DNA of 64,000 nt from Tenacibaculum sp. SZ-18 (GCF_002813915.1 NZ_CP019335.1:790388-854387); one strand, 5' to 3'; positions 15,469-25,238 are shown, counted from the stretch's first letter. Notes: generated by a model from the sequence alone, not told the origin. Numbers and translations are program-made.

Positions 15469-17391
15469 TTATAAAGCCGATTTTTCAAGGGGCTTATTCT
15501 TTTTGAGATATTCATCCAAAAATTTTAAAATTTTACTGTTGGCCTCAATCTGATTTTCTTTTTTAGCAAAGCCATGTCCTTCATCTTCAAATAAAACATA
15601 TTCTACAGGAACACCATTTTTCTTCACTCCTGCAACAATTTCATCAGATTCTACTTGTAAAACTCTTGGGTCTTTTGCTCCTTGTAATACCATTAGTGGT
15701 TTAGTTACTTTATCTGTATGGAACAATGGAGAAATCTTTTTTAGTCTTACAGAATCAGCAGAGTGTGGATTTCCTAACTCTTTGTATAAAGCTTCTCTGA
15801 ATGATTCCCACCATGGTGGAATACTTTTTAAAGTGCGCATCCAGTTTGTAACACCATAAATATTAACACCAACAGCAAACTCCTCAGGCGTATAAGTAAG
15901 AGCAGCCATAGTCATGTAACCGCCATAAGAACCTCCAATAATTCCGATTTTCTTGTCATCTATTTCTGCTTGTTTTGCCAACCATTTTTTACCTTCTACG
16001 CAGTCTTGTAAATCTTTTTCACCGTGATTTTTATCATCCATTTTATAGAAAGTTTTTCCGTAACCACTACTTCCTCTATTATTAACAGCTAATACTGCAT
16101 AACCATGATTTACTAAATACTGAATTCGAGAGTTAAAATTTTGACGTGATTGACCTCCAGGTCCTCCGTGTACCCAAACTAGTGCAGGAACTTTATTATC
16201 CGCAGAAGCTTGATGTGGTAAATAGTAAATTGCAGGAATAGTGACACCATCGAAAGAAGGGTAACGAATGACTTTGGCACTTACTAAATCTTCTTCGTTA
16301 ATTTCATCATTTAAAACATTTGTTAATTGTTTTTGTTCCTTCGATTTTAAATCATAAACATAGAGATTTGAGGGTGAGTTTGATCCCCCAGCATAAAAGC
16401 GTAGCTTAGTTTCGTCTCTAGAAAAACCAACATTAGTAATACTTTTTCCGTTAACACTTGGTAATTCAATATTCTTACCAGTAGCTACATTTTGTACTTC
16501 AATCACATTTTTTGCGTCTTCATTAATGTATGTTACTCTATAATTTCCTTTGTTGGTAAAATAGCTTCCGCTGATATCCCAATCTTTCTTTAAAACTTGG
16601 GTTGATTCTTTAGTTTGAAGATCGTATTTCATTAATGAAGTAAATTCTCCGTTTGCATCAGTAGTGTAGTACAAGAATTTATCATCATTAGAAAAATCTT
16701 CTGCAGAATTACCACTTATAGTTTCATTAATTTTTATAGTTTCTTTGGTAGAAACATTGTAAAGGAATAAGTCACTATCATTGGTGTTTACAGTTTTATT
16801 TAATGCAAATAACTGCTTATTGTTAGAGATGGCAGAAACATCGTAGCCTTCTTTATTTTCATAAATCATGTTAGGAGTGAATGTTTTTAAATCCATTTCA
16901 TAAATATCCATGTATTTAGGGTCTCTTTTGTTTGATCCGTAAAAGAAGCTTTTTTCATCTTTTGACCATCCATAAAAATTTGATCTTACACCTTTTCCTG
17001 GTGTAAGTTCGGTTATAGTTCCGTCTAAATCACGTTTATAAATATGATATATTTCATCTCCGTTATCGTCCATTCTAAATAACATTCTATCATCTTTTGG
17101 AAAATAGGATGTAGCGTAAACAGATGAACTATCGGATTGGGTTATTGGAGTATAAGTCCCATCTTTTGTGTTGACGGTATACATGTTATAGATACCAGAT
17201 TTGTTACTAGTAACTAATAATTTTGAATTGTCAGATGAGAAACTACCACCAAAAACACTTTCATTATCCATCATTTGCTTAATGGAGTATTGTTTGATTT
17301 TTTCGGAAGAACTTAATTCTTCTTTTTTACTTTCTTTGCACGAAACTAATAAGAGTCCTGTGAAGAAAGTTAGTAATAGTATATTTTTCAT
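15469..17391 (-). CDS. S9 family prolyl oligopeptidase-like lipoprotein
   Basis: 640 residues. The lipoprotein signal LLLVSCKES is followed by a seven-bladed WD40-like propeller (about 30-370; SSDNSKLLVTSNKSGIYNMY, GWSKDEKSFFYGSNKRDP) and an alpha/beta hydrolase domain. Catalytic Ser is in GGSYGGYM (about 487), Asp in QGAKDPRV and His in DEGHGFA. It would remove dipeptides or acylated residues from peptides in the periplasm. Not in an obvious operon: a terminator follows and the next upstream gene is separated by about 50 bp. Confidence 0.92.
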   Translation of the reverse strand: MKNILLLTFFTGLLLVSCKESKKEELSSSEKIKQYSIKQMMDNESVFGGSFSSDNSKLLVTSNKSGIYNMYTVNTKDGTYTPITQSDSSSVYATSYFPKDDRMLFRMDDNGDEIYHIYKRDLDGTITELTPGKGVRSNFYGWSKDEKSFFYGSNKRDPKYMDIYEMDLKTFTPNMIYENKEGYDVSAISNNKQLFALNKTVNTNDSDLFLYNVSTKETIKINETISGNSAEDFSNDDKFLYYTTDANGEFTSLMKYDLQTKESTQVLKKDWDISGSYFTNKGNYRVTYINEDAKNVIEVQNVATGKNIELPSVNGKSITNVGFSRDETKLRFYAGGSNSPSNLYVYDLKSKEQKQLTNVLNDEINEEDLVSAKVIRYPSFDGVTIPAIYYLPHQASADNKVPALVWVHGGPGGQSRQNFNSRIQYLVNHGYAVLAVNNRGSSGYGKTFYKMDDKNHGEKDLQDCVEGKKWLAKQAEIDDKKIGIIGGSYGGYMTMAALTYTPEEFAVGVNIYGVTNWMRTLKSIPPWWESFREALYKELGNPHSADSVRLKKISPLFHTDKVTKPLMVLQGAKDPRVLQVESDEIVAGVKKNGVPVEYVLFEDEGHGFAKKENQIEANSKILKFLDEYLKKNKPLEKSAL

Positions 17392-17444
17392 TTTTAGAAA
17401 TTTAGATTTTCATTAAGACGATTTAATGGTCAATAAGTTACGGA

Positions 17445-20400
17445 TTAATTCAATTGAAAAATCTTAGTTTCCTTAAATGGTGAAATAATAATTTTTTCAA
17501 CCTCGCCTTTATAAACAGGCCAGTCGTTATTAAAAAATGCATTGGTTTGGCCTAGAGCTTCTTTCAAAGAAGTCTTAAACTGTTCAATTAAACGAGTTTC
17601 AGTTGCAGTTTGATTTCCGAATCTACTATCAATATACCAGCTAGCAGTTCCTAATCTTGAACTAACATTTGGGTCTGGGCTTCGAACAATTCCTTGACGT
17701 TTATCTACTTTTCCTAAATAAACAGTTAGTAAAGTATCAATTTTCTTAATAATATCTTTGGAAGATTTAATTTGATCCTTATACTTTTTCTTGTCTTTTG
17801 AAGCTAATTCTTTTTTATAACCTTCTGCAATGTTCTTACTTTCTACCAATTGTCTTACAGCGTTTGCCATAACCTCTTGATGTTTTTCTAATTCTTTAGA
17901 AGTATTATATTTTTGATCAATCGCTTCTTTAGAAATAGTAAGCCTTGGATCATATTCAACGGTGATATTTTGCTCTGCAACTTGATCTCCAAAACTAGCT
18001 TTAATCTTATAAGTTCCTGGTTTTACTGAAACTCCTGAAGGTTCGAATTTAGATTTTCTAATGTTTCTAGAAGCTCTAGCCACACCTTTTTCGTTCATAT
18101 ACCAAGTAAACGTATGAATACCATTTTCTTTAGGAGCTTTTCTTTTTAAAGTTCTAATTAAACGAGCACCATCATAAATTTCTAATTTAATTGAGTCCCA
18201 CTTCACTTTATTCTCCTCTTTTTTACTTGCTTTTTTAGAAGATTTTTCCTCTTTGTTAGTAGCTTCTTTTTTAGGTTTATTTATAAAGTACTTAATTCTG
18301 GCACCACCTGGTCTATTTGTTCCATTAAATAATGCATCAGCTCCAAATCTACTTCCGGTTGGTTGTTGATAATTTGCTTGGTATGCAGTTGGAGGATCAA
18401 ATAATTCAAAGTTCTTAGTTAAAATATTTTGGTTGGCAGCAATTGCTCTTAAAGGTCTAATATCGTCTAATACCCAAGCCGCTCTTCCGAATGTTCCAAT
18501 AACTAAGTCATGTTCCCGTGGTTGAATGACTAAATCTTTTACAGATACAGTTGGAAAACCTTGTGTCCATTTCGTCCATTTTTTACCAGCGTTAAAAGAA
18601 ATATATAATCCATCATCCGTTCCTAAGAATAATAAGTTACGCTCTACGGGGTCTTCGACGATACTTAAAGTATAACTCTTAACATCGTTTTCATCAACAA
18701 TACGTTCCCATGTTTTACCGTAATTAGTTGTTCGATAAGCATAAGGAGTGTAATTGAAACGACGATAATCGTTGGCAATTAATAATGCTTCTCCTTTATT
18801 TTTATTAGAAGCTTTTACTTGTACAATCCAGCTATTTGCTGGTAAACCTTTTATATTTTTCGAAACATTAGTCCAACTTGCACCACCATTTTTTGTAACA
18901 TGAACTTGTCCATCATCCGTTGCTGCCCAAAGCATATCTTTTTCAACAGGAGAAGGTTCAATGACTAAGATGGTACAATGGTTTTCTGCGCCAGTTGCAT
19001 CCATCGTTAAACCGCCACTTTCATGTTGTTTTTGTTTAGATTTATCGTTGGTTGTTAAATCGGGAGATATAAGTTCCCAAGTTAATCCTTTATCAGTTGA
19101 TTTATGTACAAATTGACTACCGAAGTAAATAGTAGAATTATCAAAAGGATCAATATTGATTGCAGAATTCCAGTTGAAGCGTAATTTTATATTAATATCT
19201 GGATGGGTTGGGCGTACTGTGTAGTTGTTACCAGTTTTATAATCATATCTAGAAACAAAACCTTGCTGACTCATCGACCATCCATAGCGAGAATCATCTT
19301 TGTCAGGAACAACATCAAATCCATCTCCAAAACTAATTTCTTGCCAATAAGAATTGCGAATTCCTTGCGCTTTCCACACATATGCAGGTCCTCTCCAGGA
19401 ACCATTATCTTGCATTCCACCGTATACATTATAAGGGTATTCGTTATCTGCATTTATATGATAAAATTGAGCTACCGGTAAATTTCCAATAAAACGCCAA
19501 GTTTTACCACCATCTTTGGTAATGTTTAAACCACCATCGTTTCCGTCAATCATGAATTTTCCATTTTCTGGATGAATCCACCAAGCGTGATGATCAGGGT
19601 GAACACCATTATTGGCACCATAGGCAGGCATTAACATTCTAAAACTTTTTCCTCCATCTTGAGAAACATTTACATAAGTGTAAATACTGTAAACTCTATT
19701 TTCGTTCTGAGGATCAGTATAAATTTCAGAATAATAGAAAGGTCTATTTCCTATTCCGTTAGTTCCTGATTTATTGTTAATCATTTTCCATTTAAATCCA
19801 CCATCATCACTTCTGTATAAAGCATTCTTTTTAGCTTCTACTAAAGCATAAACAACGTCAGGATTACTTCTTGAAATTGAAATACCAATTCGACCTAAAT
19901 CACCTTTTGGAAAGCCTTCTTTATCTGTTACTTTTTTCCAATTATCACCACCATCATGCGTTATGTATAATCCACTTCCTTTTCCACCAGATTTAAAGAA
20001 CCAAGGATCACGTTTGTGTTCCCACATCGCTGCGATTAACTTATTAGGATTTGATGGATCAATTACTAAATCAGCAGCTCCAGTTTTGTTATTGTTAAAT
20101 AAAATTTTCTTCCAAGTTATACCTCCGTCAGTTGTTCTAAAAATACCTCTTTCAGGATGTTCTCCCCATGGAGAACCAATAGCAGCAACATAAACAATGT
20201 TAGGGTTATTAGGATGAATTATAACACGATGAATATGACGTGTTTTTTGTAATCCCATAGACTTCCATGTTTTCCCCCCATCGAGTGACTTATAAACTCC
20301 ATAACCACCGTTTAAACTATTACGCGGATTCCCTTCACCTGTTCCAATCCAAATAACACTTGGGTTTGATTGCTGAATAGCTACGGCTCCAATTGATGCA

Positions 20401-20651
20401 GTAACTTCTTTATCGAATAGAGGTTCCCATTTTATTCCTCCAGATGTAGATTTCCATAAACCTCCAGAAGCAGTTCCAATATACATAACATTCGGATTTT
20501 TAAGTACAACATCAATAGCGGTGACTCTTCCGCTCATTCCACCTGGACCTATATTTCTTGGTTTCATATTTTTAACCAAATCCATAGAAAATTCTTGTCC
20601 AAATGCAACAAATGCTACTAAGAAAAGTAGTAGTGAAATAGATTTTTTCAT
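17445..20651 (-). CDS. Large BNR/VPS10-type beta-propeller protein
   Basis: 1068 residues with a signal peptide (LFLVAFVAFGQ). Many BNR/Asp-box repeats: SLDGGKTW, TTDGGITW, THDGGDNW, SDDGGFKW, TKDGGKTW, TKNGGASW, TTNYGKTW, which build one or two propellers of the sortilin/glycosyl-hydrolase-like type (residues 30-760). A beta-sandwich-like domain with a Lys/Glu-rich linker (about 800-830) and a helical C-terminus follow. Homologues are annotated as glycosyl hydrolases, but no catalytic residues can be assigned. No T9SS tail is obvious. It lies upstream of the S9 peptidase. Confidence 0.85.
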   Translation of the reverse strand: MKKSISLLLFLVAFVAFGQEFSMDLVKNMKPRNIGPGGMSGRVTAIDVVLKNPNVMYIGTASGGLWKSTSGGIKWEPLFDKEVTASIGAVAIQQSNPSVIWIGTGEGNPRNSLNGGYGVYKSLDGGKTWKSMGLQKTRHIHRVIIHPNNPNIVYVAAIGSPWGEHPERGIFRTTDGGITWKKILFNNNKTGAADLVIDPSNPNKLIAAMWEHKRDPWFFKSGGKGSGLYITHDGGDNWKKVTDKEGFPKGDLGRIGISISRSNPDVVYALVEAKKNALYRSDDGGFKWKMINNKSGTNGIGNRPFYYSEIYTDPQNENRVYSIYTYVNVSQDGGKSFRMLMPAYGANNGVHPDHHAWWIHPENGKFMIDGNDGGLNITKDGGKTWRFIGNLPVAQFYHINADNEYPYNVYGGMQDNGSWRGPAYVWKAQGIRNSYWQEISFGDGFDVVPDKDDSRYGWSMSQQGFVSRYDYKTGNNYTVRPTHPDINIKLRFNWNSAINIDPFDNSTIYFGSQFVHKSTDKGLTWELISPDLTTNDKSKQKQHESGGLTMDATGAENHCTILVIEPSPVEKDMLWAATDDGQVHVTKNGGASWTNVSKNIKGLPANSWIVQVKASNKNKGEALLIANDYRRFNYTPYAYRTTNYGKTWERIVDENDVKSYTLSIVEDPVERNLLFLGTDDGLYISFNAGKKWTKWTQGFPTVSVKDLVIQPREHDLVIGTFGRAAWVLDDIRPLRAIAANQNILTKNFELFDPPTAYQANYQQPTGSRFGADALFNGTNRPGGARIKYFINKPKKEATNKEEKSSKKASKKEENKVKWDSIKLEIYDGARLIRTLKRKAPKENGIHTFTWYMNEKGVARASRNIRKSKFEPSGVSVKPGTYKIKASFGDQVAEQNITVEYDPRLTISKEAIDQKYNTSKELEKHQEVMANAVRQLVESKNIAEGYKKELASKDKKKYKDQIKSSKDIIKKIDTLLTVYLGKVDKRQGIVRSPDPNVSSRLGTASWYIDSRFGNQTATETRLIEQFKTSLKEALGQTNAFFNNDWPVYKGEVEKIIISPFKETKIFQLN

Positions 20652-20736
20652 GTAAAGTGAATTAGTTGATTAAGAAAATCTAAAAATACAGTTAATTCAT
20701 CTTCACAATTCTTAAAAAAGTGTTAACGGGTTAACT

Positions 20737-20904
20737 TTATTGTTGATCTTTCTTTTTAGGTTCCCTTTTGGCTTCTTTTAAAGCTTTCATAAGCATCCAT
20801 TCTATTTGACCGTTAGTCGATCTAAACTCGTCAGATGCCCATTTTTCAATTGCTTTAAGCATGTCTTCATTTATTCTAAGTGCAAATGCTTTTTTCTTAG
20901 CCAT
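20737..20904 (-). CDS. Arc-type ribbon-helix-helix small DNA-binding protein
   Basis: A 55-residue gene read from the minus strand: MAKKKAFALRINEDMLKAIE, then KWASDEFRSTNGQIEWMLMK, then ALKEAKREPKKKDQQ. The FALRI strand, the two helices and the RSTNGQIEWML segment fit the Arc/MetJ ribbon-helix-helix family. It ends the SPFH operon (80 bp after the 168-residue gene), and could be its regulator. Confidence 0.85.
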   Translation of the reverse strand: MAKKKAFALRINEDMLKAIEKWASDEFRSTNGQIEWMLMKALKEAKREPKKKDQQ

Positions 20905-20983
20905 AATATCTTCAACAGATCGTTTGATTTAAATTAAAGTAATCACAAAATAAGTGACATAAATACATAAGTAGAGTAATATT

Positions 20984-21490
20984 TTAAACATTGGTTTCTT
21001 TATTGTCACTGAAATAGTGATGAACACATTGATCAACTTGGTGAATCTGTTTTGTTCCAATCAAAATTTTTTTACCATTTTTGGTTATAATTTGTAAACC
21101 TTCTTCACCAGAAACGTTATAAGCAACTCCGTTTGATTTTTTCCAGAAAATTCCACCTTTACAACCCCAGCCACCGTATTCACTAATTGCGTCATATTTT
21201 CGTGTATAAACTTCTGAAATCTCAGACCATTTAATCAACTTAAAGGATAAATGTATTGGAAAGAATTTATAATAGATTCCTTGCTGATCTATCTTCGTCG
21301 TAAGTTTAAATATAAATATTAATAAGCAGCTTAATAATAATAATGAAGAGGCGATAATCAAATCTTGCAATGACATTTCATTGTTGATATAAGCTTTAAT
21401 GAAAAGTATCATAGGAATTATTGAACTTGTTACTAAAAGCACAATAATCCATAATTGACTAAACCTTTGTTCTTCTTTAAATACTCTCAT
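20984..21490 (-). CDS. Membrane protein with PH-like C-terminal domain
   Basis: 168 residues. Two membrane helices near the N-terminus (about 13-32 and 43-61) are followed by a soluble beta-rich part: FKLTTKIDQQGIYYKFFPIH, FKLIKWSEISEVYTRKY, ISEYGGWGCKGG, GVAYNVSGEEGLQI and KKILIGTKQ. That pattern is seen in DUF6141/bacterial PH-domain membrane proteins. Function unknown. It lies inside the SPFH operon, 10 bp after the DUF4177 gene. Confidence 0.75.
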   Translation of the reverse strand: MRVFKEEQRFSQLWIIVLLVTSSIIPMILFIKAYINNEMSLQDLIIASSLLLLSCLLIFIFKLTTKIDQQGIYYKFFPIHLSFKLIKWSEISEVYTRKYDAISEYGGWGCKGGIFWKKSNGVAYNVSGEEGLQIITKNGKKILIGTKQIHQVDQCVHHYFSDNKETNV

Positions 21491-21500
21491 TTATTTTATT

Positions 21501-21659
21501 CTATCTGTTTTTATCTCTTTCAAATAAGACTATTTGCCATCCAGACGGAATTTCAACAACACGCCAACCTTCTCTCGCATATTGATTGAGTAAGTCTTCT
21601 AAATTTTTTACACGATTTCTTAATCCCAGTTTCATTTGAACTACTTTGTATTCTTTCAT
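21501..21659 (-). CDS. Small DUF4177-like protein
   Basis: A 52-residue minus-strand gene: MKEYKVVQMKLGLRNRVKNL, then EDLLNQYAREGWRVVEIPSG, then WQIVLFERDKNR. The pattern, a beta strand at each end around a helix and EGWRVV, is that of DUF4177. It is 2 bp after the 155-residue membrane gene, so translation is probably coupled. Confidence 0.85.
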   Translation of the reverse strand: MKEYKVVQMKLGLRNRVKNLEDLLNQYAREGWRVVEIPSGWQIVLFERDKNR

Positions 21660-21661
21660 AG

Positions 21662-22129
21662 TTATCTATTTTTAATTACAATTCTGGAGTTACGTTTTTG
21701 TAAAGCTTCTATAAAATTGGAAGATTGATTTTCTAATGTTCTAAATTCTAAAAGCTTCTCTCTCTTATTTGAGGTGAGAATTGTTAACTCCGTTTCAATT
21801 TCATCCTCCTCAACGATGATACTTTCTATATCATTAATTTTAATTGTGTTTTTCCAGTTGAACCTCAGTGAGTAATAAAATACAAGTGCAACAATAATTA
21901 AAATTACCACTAATCTTAATCCGAATCCCACATAATCCATTGGAGAGTCAAAGTCTTCAGAAAAAATACTTTGTTGTATTCTGTAGATTATGAGAGCAGA
22001 TACAATAATGAACCAACCTTTTGTTTTTAATTCTTTAAGGAAACCTCCGTTTTTAAGTATTTTAATTTGTTCACTATCCACAACTGCTTGTCCATCAACA
22101 AGAAAAAAATTGAATTTATATTCTTTCAT
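21662..22129 (-). CDS. Hypothetical two-TM protein of the SPFH operon
   Basis: 155 residues. The N-terminal segment (KEYKFNFFLVDGQAVVDSEQ) is soluble, then two membrane helices (about 38-55 and 70-88) and a C-terminal domain rich in Glu and Ile (IESIIVEEDEIETELTIL). No family is recognised. It sits 8 bp from the SPFH gene and 2 bp from the DUF4177 gene. Confidence 0.65.
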   Translation of the reverse strand: MKEYKFNFFLVDGQAVVDSEQIKILKNGGFLKELKTKGWFIIVSALIIYRIQQSIFSEDFDSPMDYVGFGLRLVVILIIVALVFYYSLRFNWKNTIKINDIESIIVEEDEIETELTILTSNKREKLLEFRTLENQSSNFIEALQKRNSRIVIKNR

Positions 22130-22137
22130 TTAATCGA

Positions 22138-22998
22138 TTAATGATTTAAAGTTCCCGTATTTAAAACTGGCGATGCATCTTTATCACCACAAAGAATTAC
22201 CATCAAATTGCTAACCATTGCAGCTTTTCTTTCTTCATCTAAATCAACAATGTCTTTTTTGTTTAATTCTTCCAAAGCCATTTCAACCATACTTACAGCA
22301 CCTTCAACAATTTTATGTCTGGCAGCAACAATAGCAGTTGCCTGTTGTCTTTTTAACATGGCATTTGCAATTTCTTGTGCGTATGCTAAATAGCCAATTC
22401 TAGCTTCTAGTACTTCTATTCCTGCAATGGCCAATCTTTCTTCTAATTCTTTTTCTAATGTTTCGCTTACTTCATTTACGCTTGATCTTAACGTAATATC
22501 TTCTTCATGACCGTCATCAGCAAAATTATCATATGGGTACATACTCGCTAATTTTCTTACAGCTGCATCTGTTTGAACTCTTACAAAATTCTCATAATTA
22601 TCAACATCGAAAGCAGCTTTATATGTATCTGTTACTCTCCAAACTAAAATAGTACTAATCATTACTGGATTTCCAAGCTTGTCATTTACTTTCAATCGTT
22701 CACTATCAAAATTACTAGCTCTTAAAGAAATCTTTCTTTTGGTGTAAAATGGATTTGCCCAGTAAAGTCCATTTTGTTTGATAGTTCCAATATATTTTCC
22801 GAAAAGCAATACTACTTTCGAGGTATTTGGATTTACAAGAATAAAACCAAAAGATAATACTAAGGCTATAAAGGTAATAATTAAGAAAACTGGATTCTCA
22901 TATTTAATCGCCGCTACGATACTTCCGAAGAATGATAAAAAGAAGACAGTTAACATTAAATATCCATTAGCAGGTTTGATAATTTTTTCTGATTCCAT
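22138..22998 (-). CDS. SPFH (stomatin/prohibitin-like) membrane protein
   Basis: 286 residues. Two N-terminal membrane segments (about 12-30, 36-53) precede an SPFH core: VLLFGKYIGTIKQNGLYWAN, ISLRASNFDSERLKVNDKLG, WRVTDTYKAAFDVDNYENFV, then a long helical part with EARIGYLAYAQEIANAML and RQQATAIVAARHKIV. Such proteins organise membrane microdomains and control membrane proteases. It is the first gene of a five-gene operon with a consensus promoter just upstream. The ribbon-helix-helix gene at the operon end suggests autoregulation. Confidence 0.9.
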   Translation of the reverse strand: MESEKIIKPANGYLMLTVFFLSFFGSIVAAIKYENPVFLIITFIALVLSFGFILVNPNTSKVVLLFGKYIGTIKQNGLYWANPFYTKRKISLRASNFDSERLKVNDKLGNPVMISTILVWRVTDTYKAAFDVDNYENFVRVQTDAAVRKLASMYPYDNFADDGHEEDITLRSSVNEVSETLEKELEERLAIAGIEVLEARIGYLAYAQEIANAMLKRQQATAIVAARHKIVEGAVSMVEMALEELNKKDIVDLDEERKAAMVSNLMVILCGDKDASPVLNTGTLNH

Positions 22999-23034
22999 AT
23001 TTATTAATTTTATTATGATATTAATTTGATATCA

Positions 23035-23067
23035 CAAATATATTATAATTTTTTCTGATTTAACAAA
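23035..23067 (-). promoter_or_regulatory. Consensus Bacteroidetes promoter of the SPFH operon
   Basis: On the minus strand TTTG (23067-23064), 21 bp, TATATTTG (23042-23035). Both boxes match fully, 37 bp upstream of the SPFH start codon. Confidence 0.8.
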
Positions 23068-23114
23068 GTTTTGAAATAAATATTTTCTACTTTAGCATGG
23101 AAAATATGTAAGAA

Positions 23115-23897
23115 ATGAGGTTAAAAGCTGTTATATTATCAGTAATTGTAACGGTTTCACAATCAGTTTTTTCTTTAAATAACGATTGGGGAGCTGTTGG
23201 TCATAGAACTACAGGGAAGATTGCAGAAAAGCATCTGACTAGAAGAGCAAAAAGAAAAATCAATAAGTTATTGCAAGGAGAAAGTTTAGCATTTGTATCA
23301 ACGTATGCAGATGAGATTAAATCCGATAGAGATTTCAGAAAATACTCAAGTTGGCATTACGTGAATATTTCTGAAGATGGAGATTATGAATCTTCAGATA
23401 AAAATCCTAAAGGCGATTTAATAACAGGAATCAACTTTTGTGTTCAGGTATTAAAAGATGATAACGCTTCAATTCAAGATAAGAGATTTCACTTGAAAAT
23501 GTTAGTTCATTTAATTGGTGATTTACATCAACCATTACATGTAGGTAGAAAAAAGGATAAAGGAGGAAATAAAATTCAAGTACAATGGCATGGTAAAGGT
23601 TCTAATCTACATCGAGTATGGGATTCGAATATGTTAGCTAGTTGGGGAATGAGCTATTTTGAATTGGCTGATAACGTAAAATCTTTATCAAAACATCAAG
23701 TAAGAGCAATACAAAAAGGTACAGTTTTAGACTGGGTGAAGGAATCACATAGTTTAGCAAAAGAGGTTTATAAATCGGCTAAAACAGGTGAGAAGCTTCG
23801 CTACAGATATTCGTATGTAAACTTTCCAATTGTGAGAGAGCAACTTCAAAAAGGCGGAATTAGATTGGCAAAAATTTTAAATGAAATATTTCGATAA
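23115..23897 (+). CDS. S1/P1 family zinc nuclease
   Basis: 260 residues with a signal peptide (about 1-20). The family pattern is plain: W25 near the mature N-terminus and GHRTTGKIAEKHL, then WHYVNI, then HLIGDLHQPLHVG and the HGKGSNLHRVWDSNM block, which supply the His and Asp ligands of the three zinc ions. It would degrade single-stranded DNA and RNA outside the cytoplasm, in nutrient salvage. Single gene with its own terminator (23915-23943), divergent from the SPFH operon. Confidence 0.93.
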   Translation: MRLKAVILSVIVTVSQSVFSLNNDWGAVGHRTTGKIAEKHLTRRAKRKINKLLQGESLAFVSTYADEIKSDRDFRKYSSWHYVNISEDGDYESSDKNPKGDLITGINFCVQVLKDDNASIQDKRFHLKMLVHLIGDLHQPLHVGRKKDKGGNKIQVQWHGKGSNLHRVWDSNMLASWGMSYFELADNVKSLSKHQVRAIQKGTVLDWVKESHSLAKEVYKSAKTGEKLRYRYSYVNFPIVREQLQKGGIRLAKILNEIFR

Positions 23898-23914
23898 AAA
23901 AATATGAACAGTAT

Positions 23915-23943
23915 AAAAGCCTCTTATTAAAGAGGCTTTTTTT
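23915..23943 (+). terminator. Terminator of the S1/P1 nuclease gene
   Basis: AAAAGCCTCTT and AAGAGGCTTTT inverted around four bases, followed by TTT. Confidence 0.85.
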
Positions 23944-23996
23944 AGTTAAAAAAAGTTAATGTTTCTGTCATGAGTATTCCATTTCTTAATTTTAAC

Positions 23997-24560
23997 ATGA
24001 TGAAATTTAAAATAATTACCTTAATGACTCTTGCTGCGAGTTTACTTCATTCTTGCAAGGAAGTTATCAATAATCAGACGAAAAAAGAAGTTGTAGACAA
24101 AAGAGTCGAAGTAAAAGTTCAGCCTAAAATAAAAATGATTGGTGACTTAAAAGTGTTAAACTTCGAAGCACTTAAACCATACTTGGAGGAGCAAGATGAT
24201 AAAACTCATGTAATAAATTTTTGGGCTACTTGGTGTAAGCCTTGTGTTGAAGAACTGCCTGCTTTTGAAAAATTGCATGCAGAAAATACAGACAATAATG
24301 TTGAAGTATTGTTAGTGAGTTTAGATTTCCCGAACGAAATTGAAAGTCAATTGGTTCCTTTTATTCAAGATAATAAGTTGGCTCCAGAAGTGGTTGTTTT
24401 AGATGATTCAAATCAAAATAAATGGATTAACGGAGTAGACAATAGTTGGTCAGGAGCAATTCCAGCAACTATCATATATAATAAAAATGAACGAGGCTTT
24501 TTTGAAAGATCGTTTACTTATGATGAGTTAAAATCAGAACTACAAAAATTCTTAAATTAA
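23997..24560 (+). CDS. TlpA-like thioredoxin-fold lipoprotein
   Basis: Start set at the ATG of MMKFKIITLM (23997); the frame is open nine codons earlier but the signal begins here. Lipobox LLHSCKE. A thioredoxin fold follows with WATWCKPCVEELPAF (CxxC) and the cis-Pro segment GAIPATIIYN. It should act as a periplasmic thiol-disulfide reductase. It is 6 bp upstream of a second thioredoxin-fold gene, so the two are one operon. Confidence 0.9.
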   Translation: MMKFKIITLMTLAASLLHSCKEVINNQTKKEVVDKRVEVKVQPKIKMIGDLKVLNFEALKPYLEEQDDKTHVINFWATWCKPCVEELPAFEKLHAENTDNNVEVLLVSLDFPNEIESQLVPFIQDNKLAPEVVVLDDSNQNKWINGVDNSWSGAIPATIIYNKNERGFFERSFTYDELKSELQKFLN

Positions 24561-24566
24561 ATAAAA

Positions 24567-25181
24567 ATGAAAGCTTTAAAATCAATATTAGTTTTAGCGG
24601 TTGTTGCCGTAACTGTAGCATTTACTACAAAAGCGAAAAAAGGATATGACATTGGAGATAAAGTAGAGAATTTTACCTTGAAAAATATCGATGGTAAAAT
24701 GGTTTCTCTTAACGATTATGAAAGCGATAAAGGTGTAATTGTAGTATTCACTTGTAATCATTGTCCTTATTCAAAAATGTATGAAGATAGAATTATCGCT
24801 TTAGACAAGAAATATAAATCGAAAGGTTATCCAGTAGTGGCAATTAACCCAAATGATCCAGCAGTTTCTAATGGAGATGATTTCGATTCTATGAAAGTAA
24901 GAGCAAAGTCTAAAGGATTTACTTTCCCTTATCTTTTCGATGATGGACAAAAAGTTTTTCCTAAGTTCGGTGCAACTAGAACTCCACACGTATTCATTTT
25001 GAAAAATACAAAGAAAAATTTTGTTTTATCGTACATCGGAGCGATTGATGACAACGCAAGAGACGCTTCAGGTGTCAATGACTTGTATGTAGAAAATGCT
25101 GTAGATGATTTATTAGCAGGAAAATCACCTAGAAAAACAGAGACAAAGGCTATCGGTTGTTCAATTAAAGTAGCGAAGTAA
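24567..25181 (+). CDS. Secreted thioredoxin/peroxiredoxin-like protein
   Basis: 204 residues with a signal peptide (LVLAVVAVTVAFTTKA). An AhpC/Redoxin fold: DKVENFTLKNIDGKMVSLND, then FTCNHCPYSKMYEDR with a CxxC, NPNDPAVSNGDDFDSM and cis-Pro ATRTPHVFIL. The CNHCPY motif is that of the RPI/peroxiredoxin-like group of Bacteroidetes. Coupled with the TlpA-like gene; probable role in periplasmic thiol redox. Confidence 0.9.
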   Translation: MKALKSILVLAVVAVTVAFTTKAKKGYDIGDKVENFTLKNIDGKMVSLNDYESDKGVIVVFTCNHCPYSKMYEDRIIALDKKYKSKGYPVVAINPNDPAVSNGDDFDSMKVRAKSKGFTFPYLFDDGQKVFPKFGATRTPHVFILKNTKKNFVLSYIGAIDDNARDASGVNDLYVENAVDDLLAGKSPRKTETKAIGCSIKVAK

Positions 25182-25212
25182 TCGATTTTTAATGAATTCT
25201 ATTATATAAAAG

Positions 25213-25238
25213 GCGAACTAGGATAGTTCGCTTTTTTA
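25213..25238 (+). terminator. Terminator after the thioredoxin pair
   Basis: GCGAACTA and TAGTTCGC around a three-base loop, followed by TTTTTTA. It reaches the end of tsaD, which is convergent. Confidence 0.8.
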
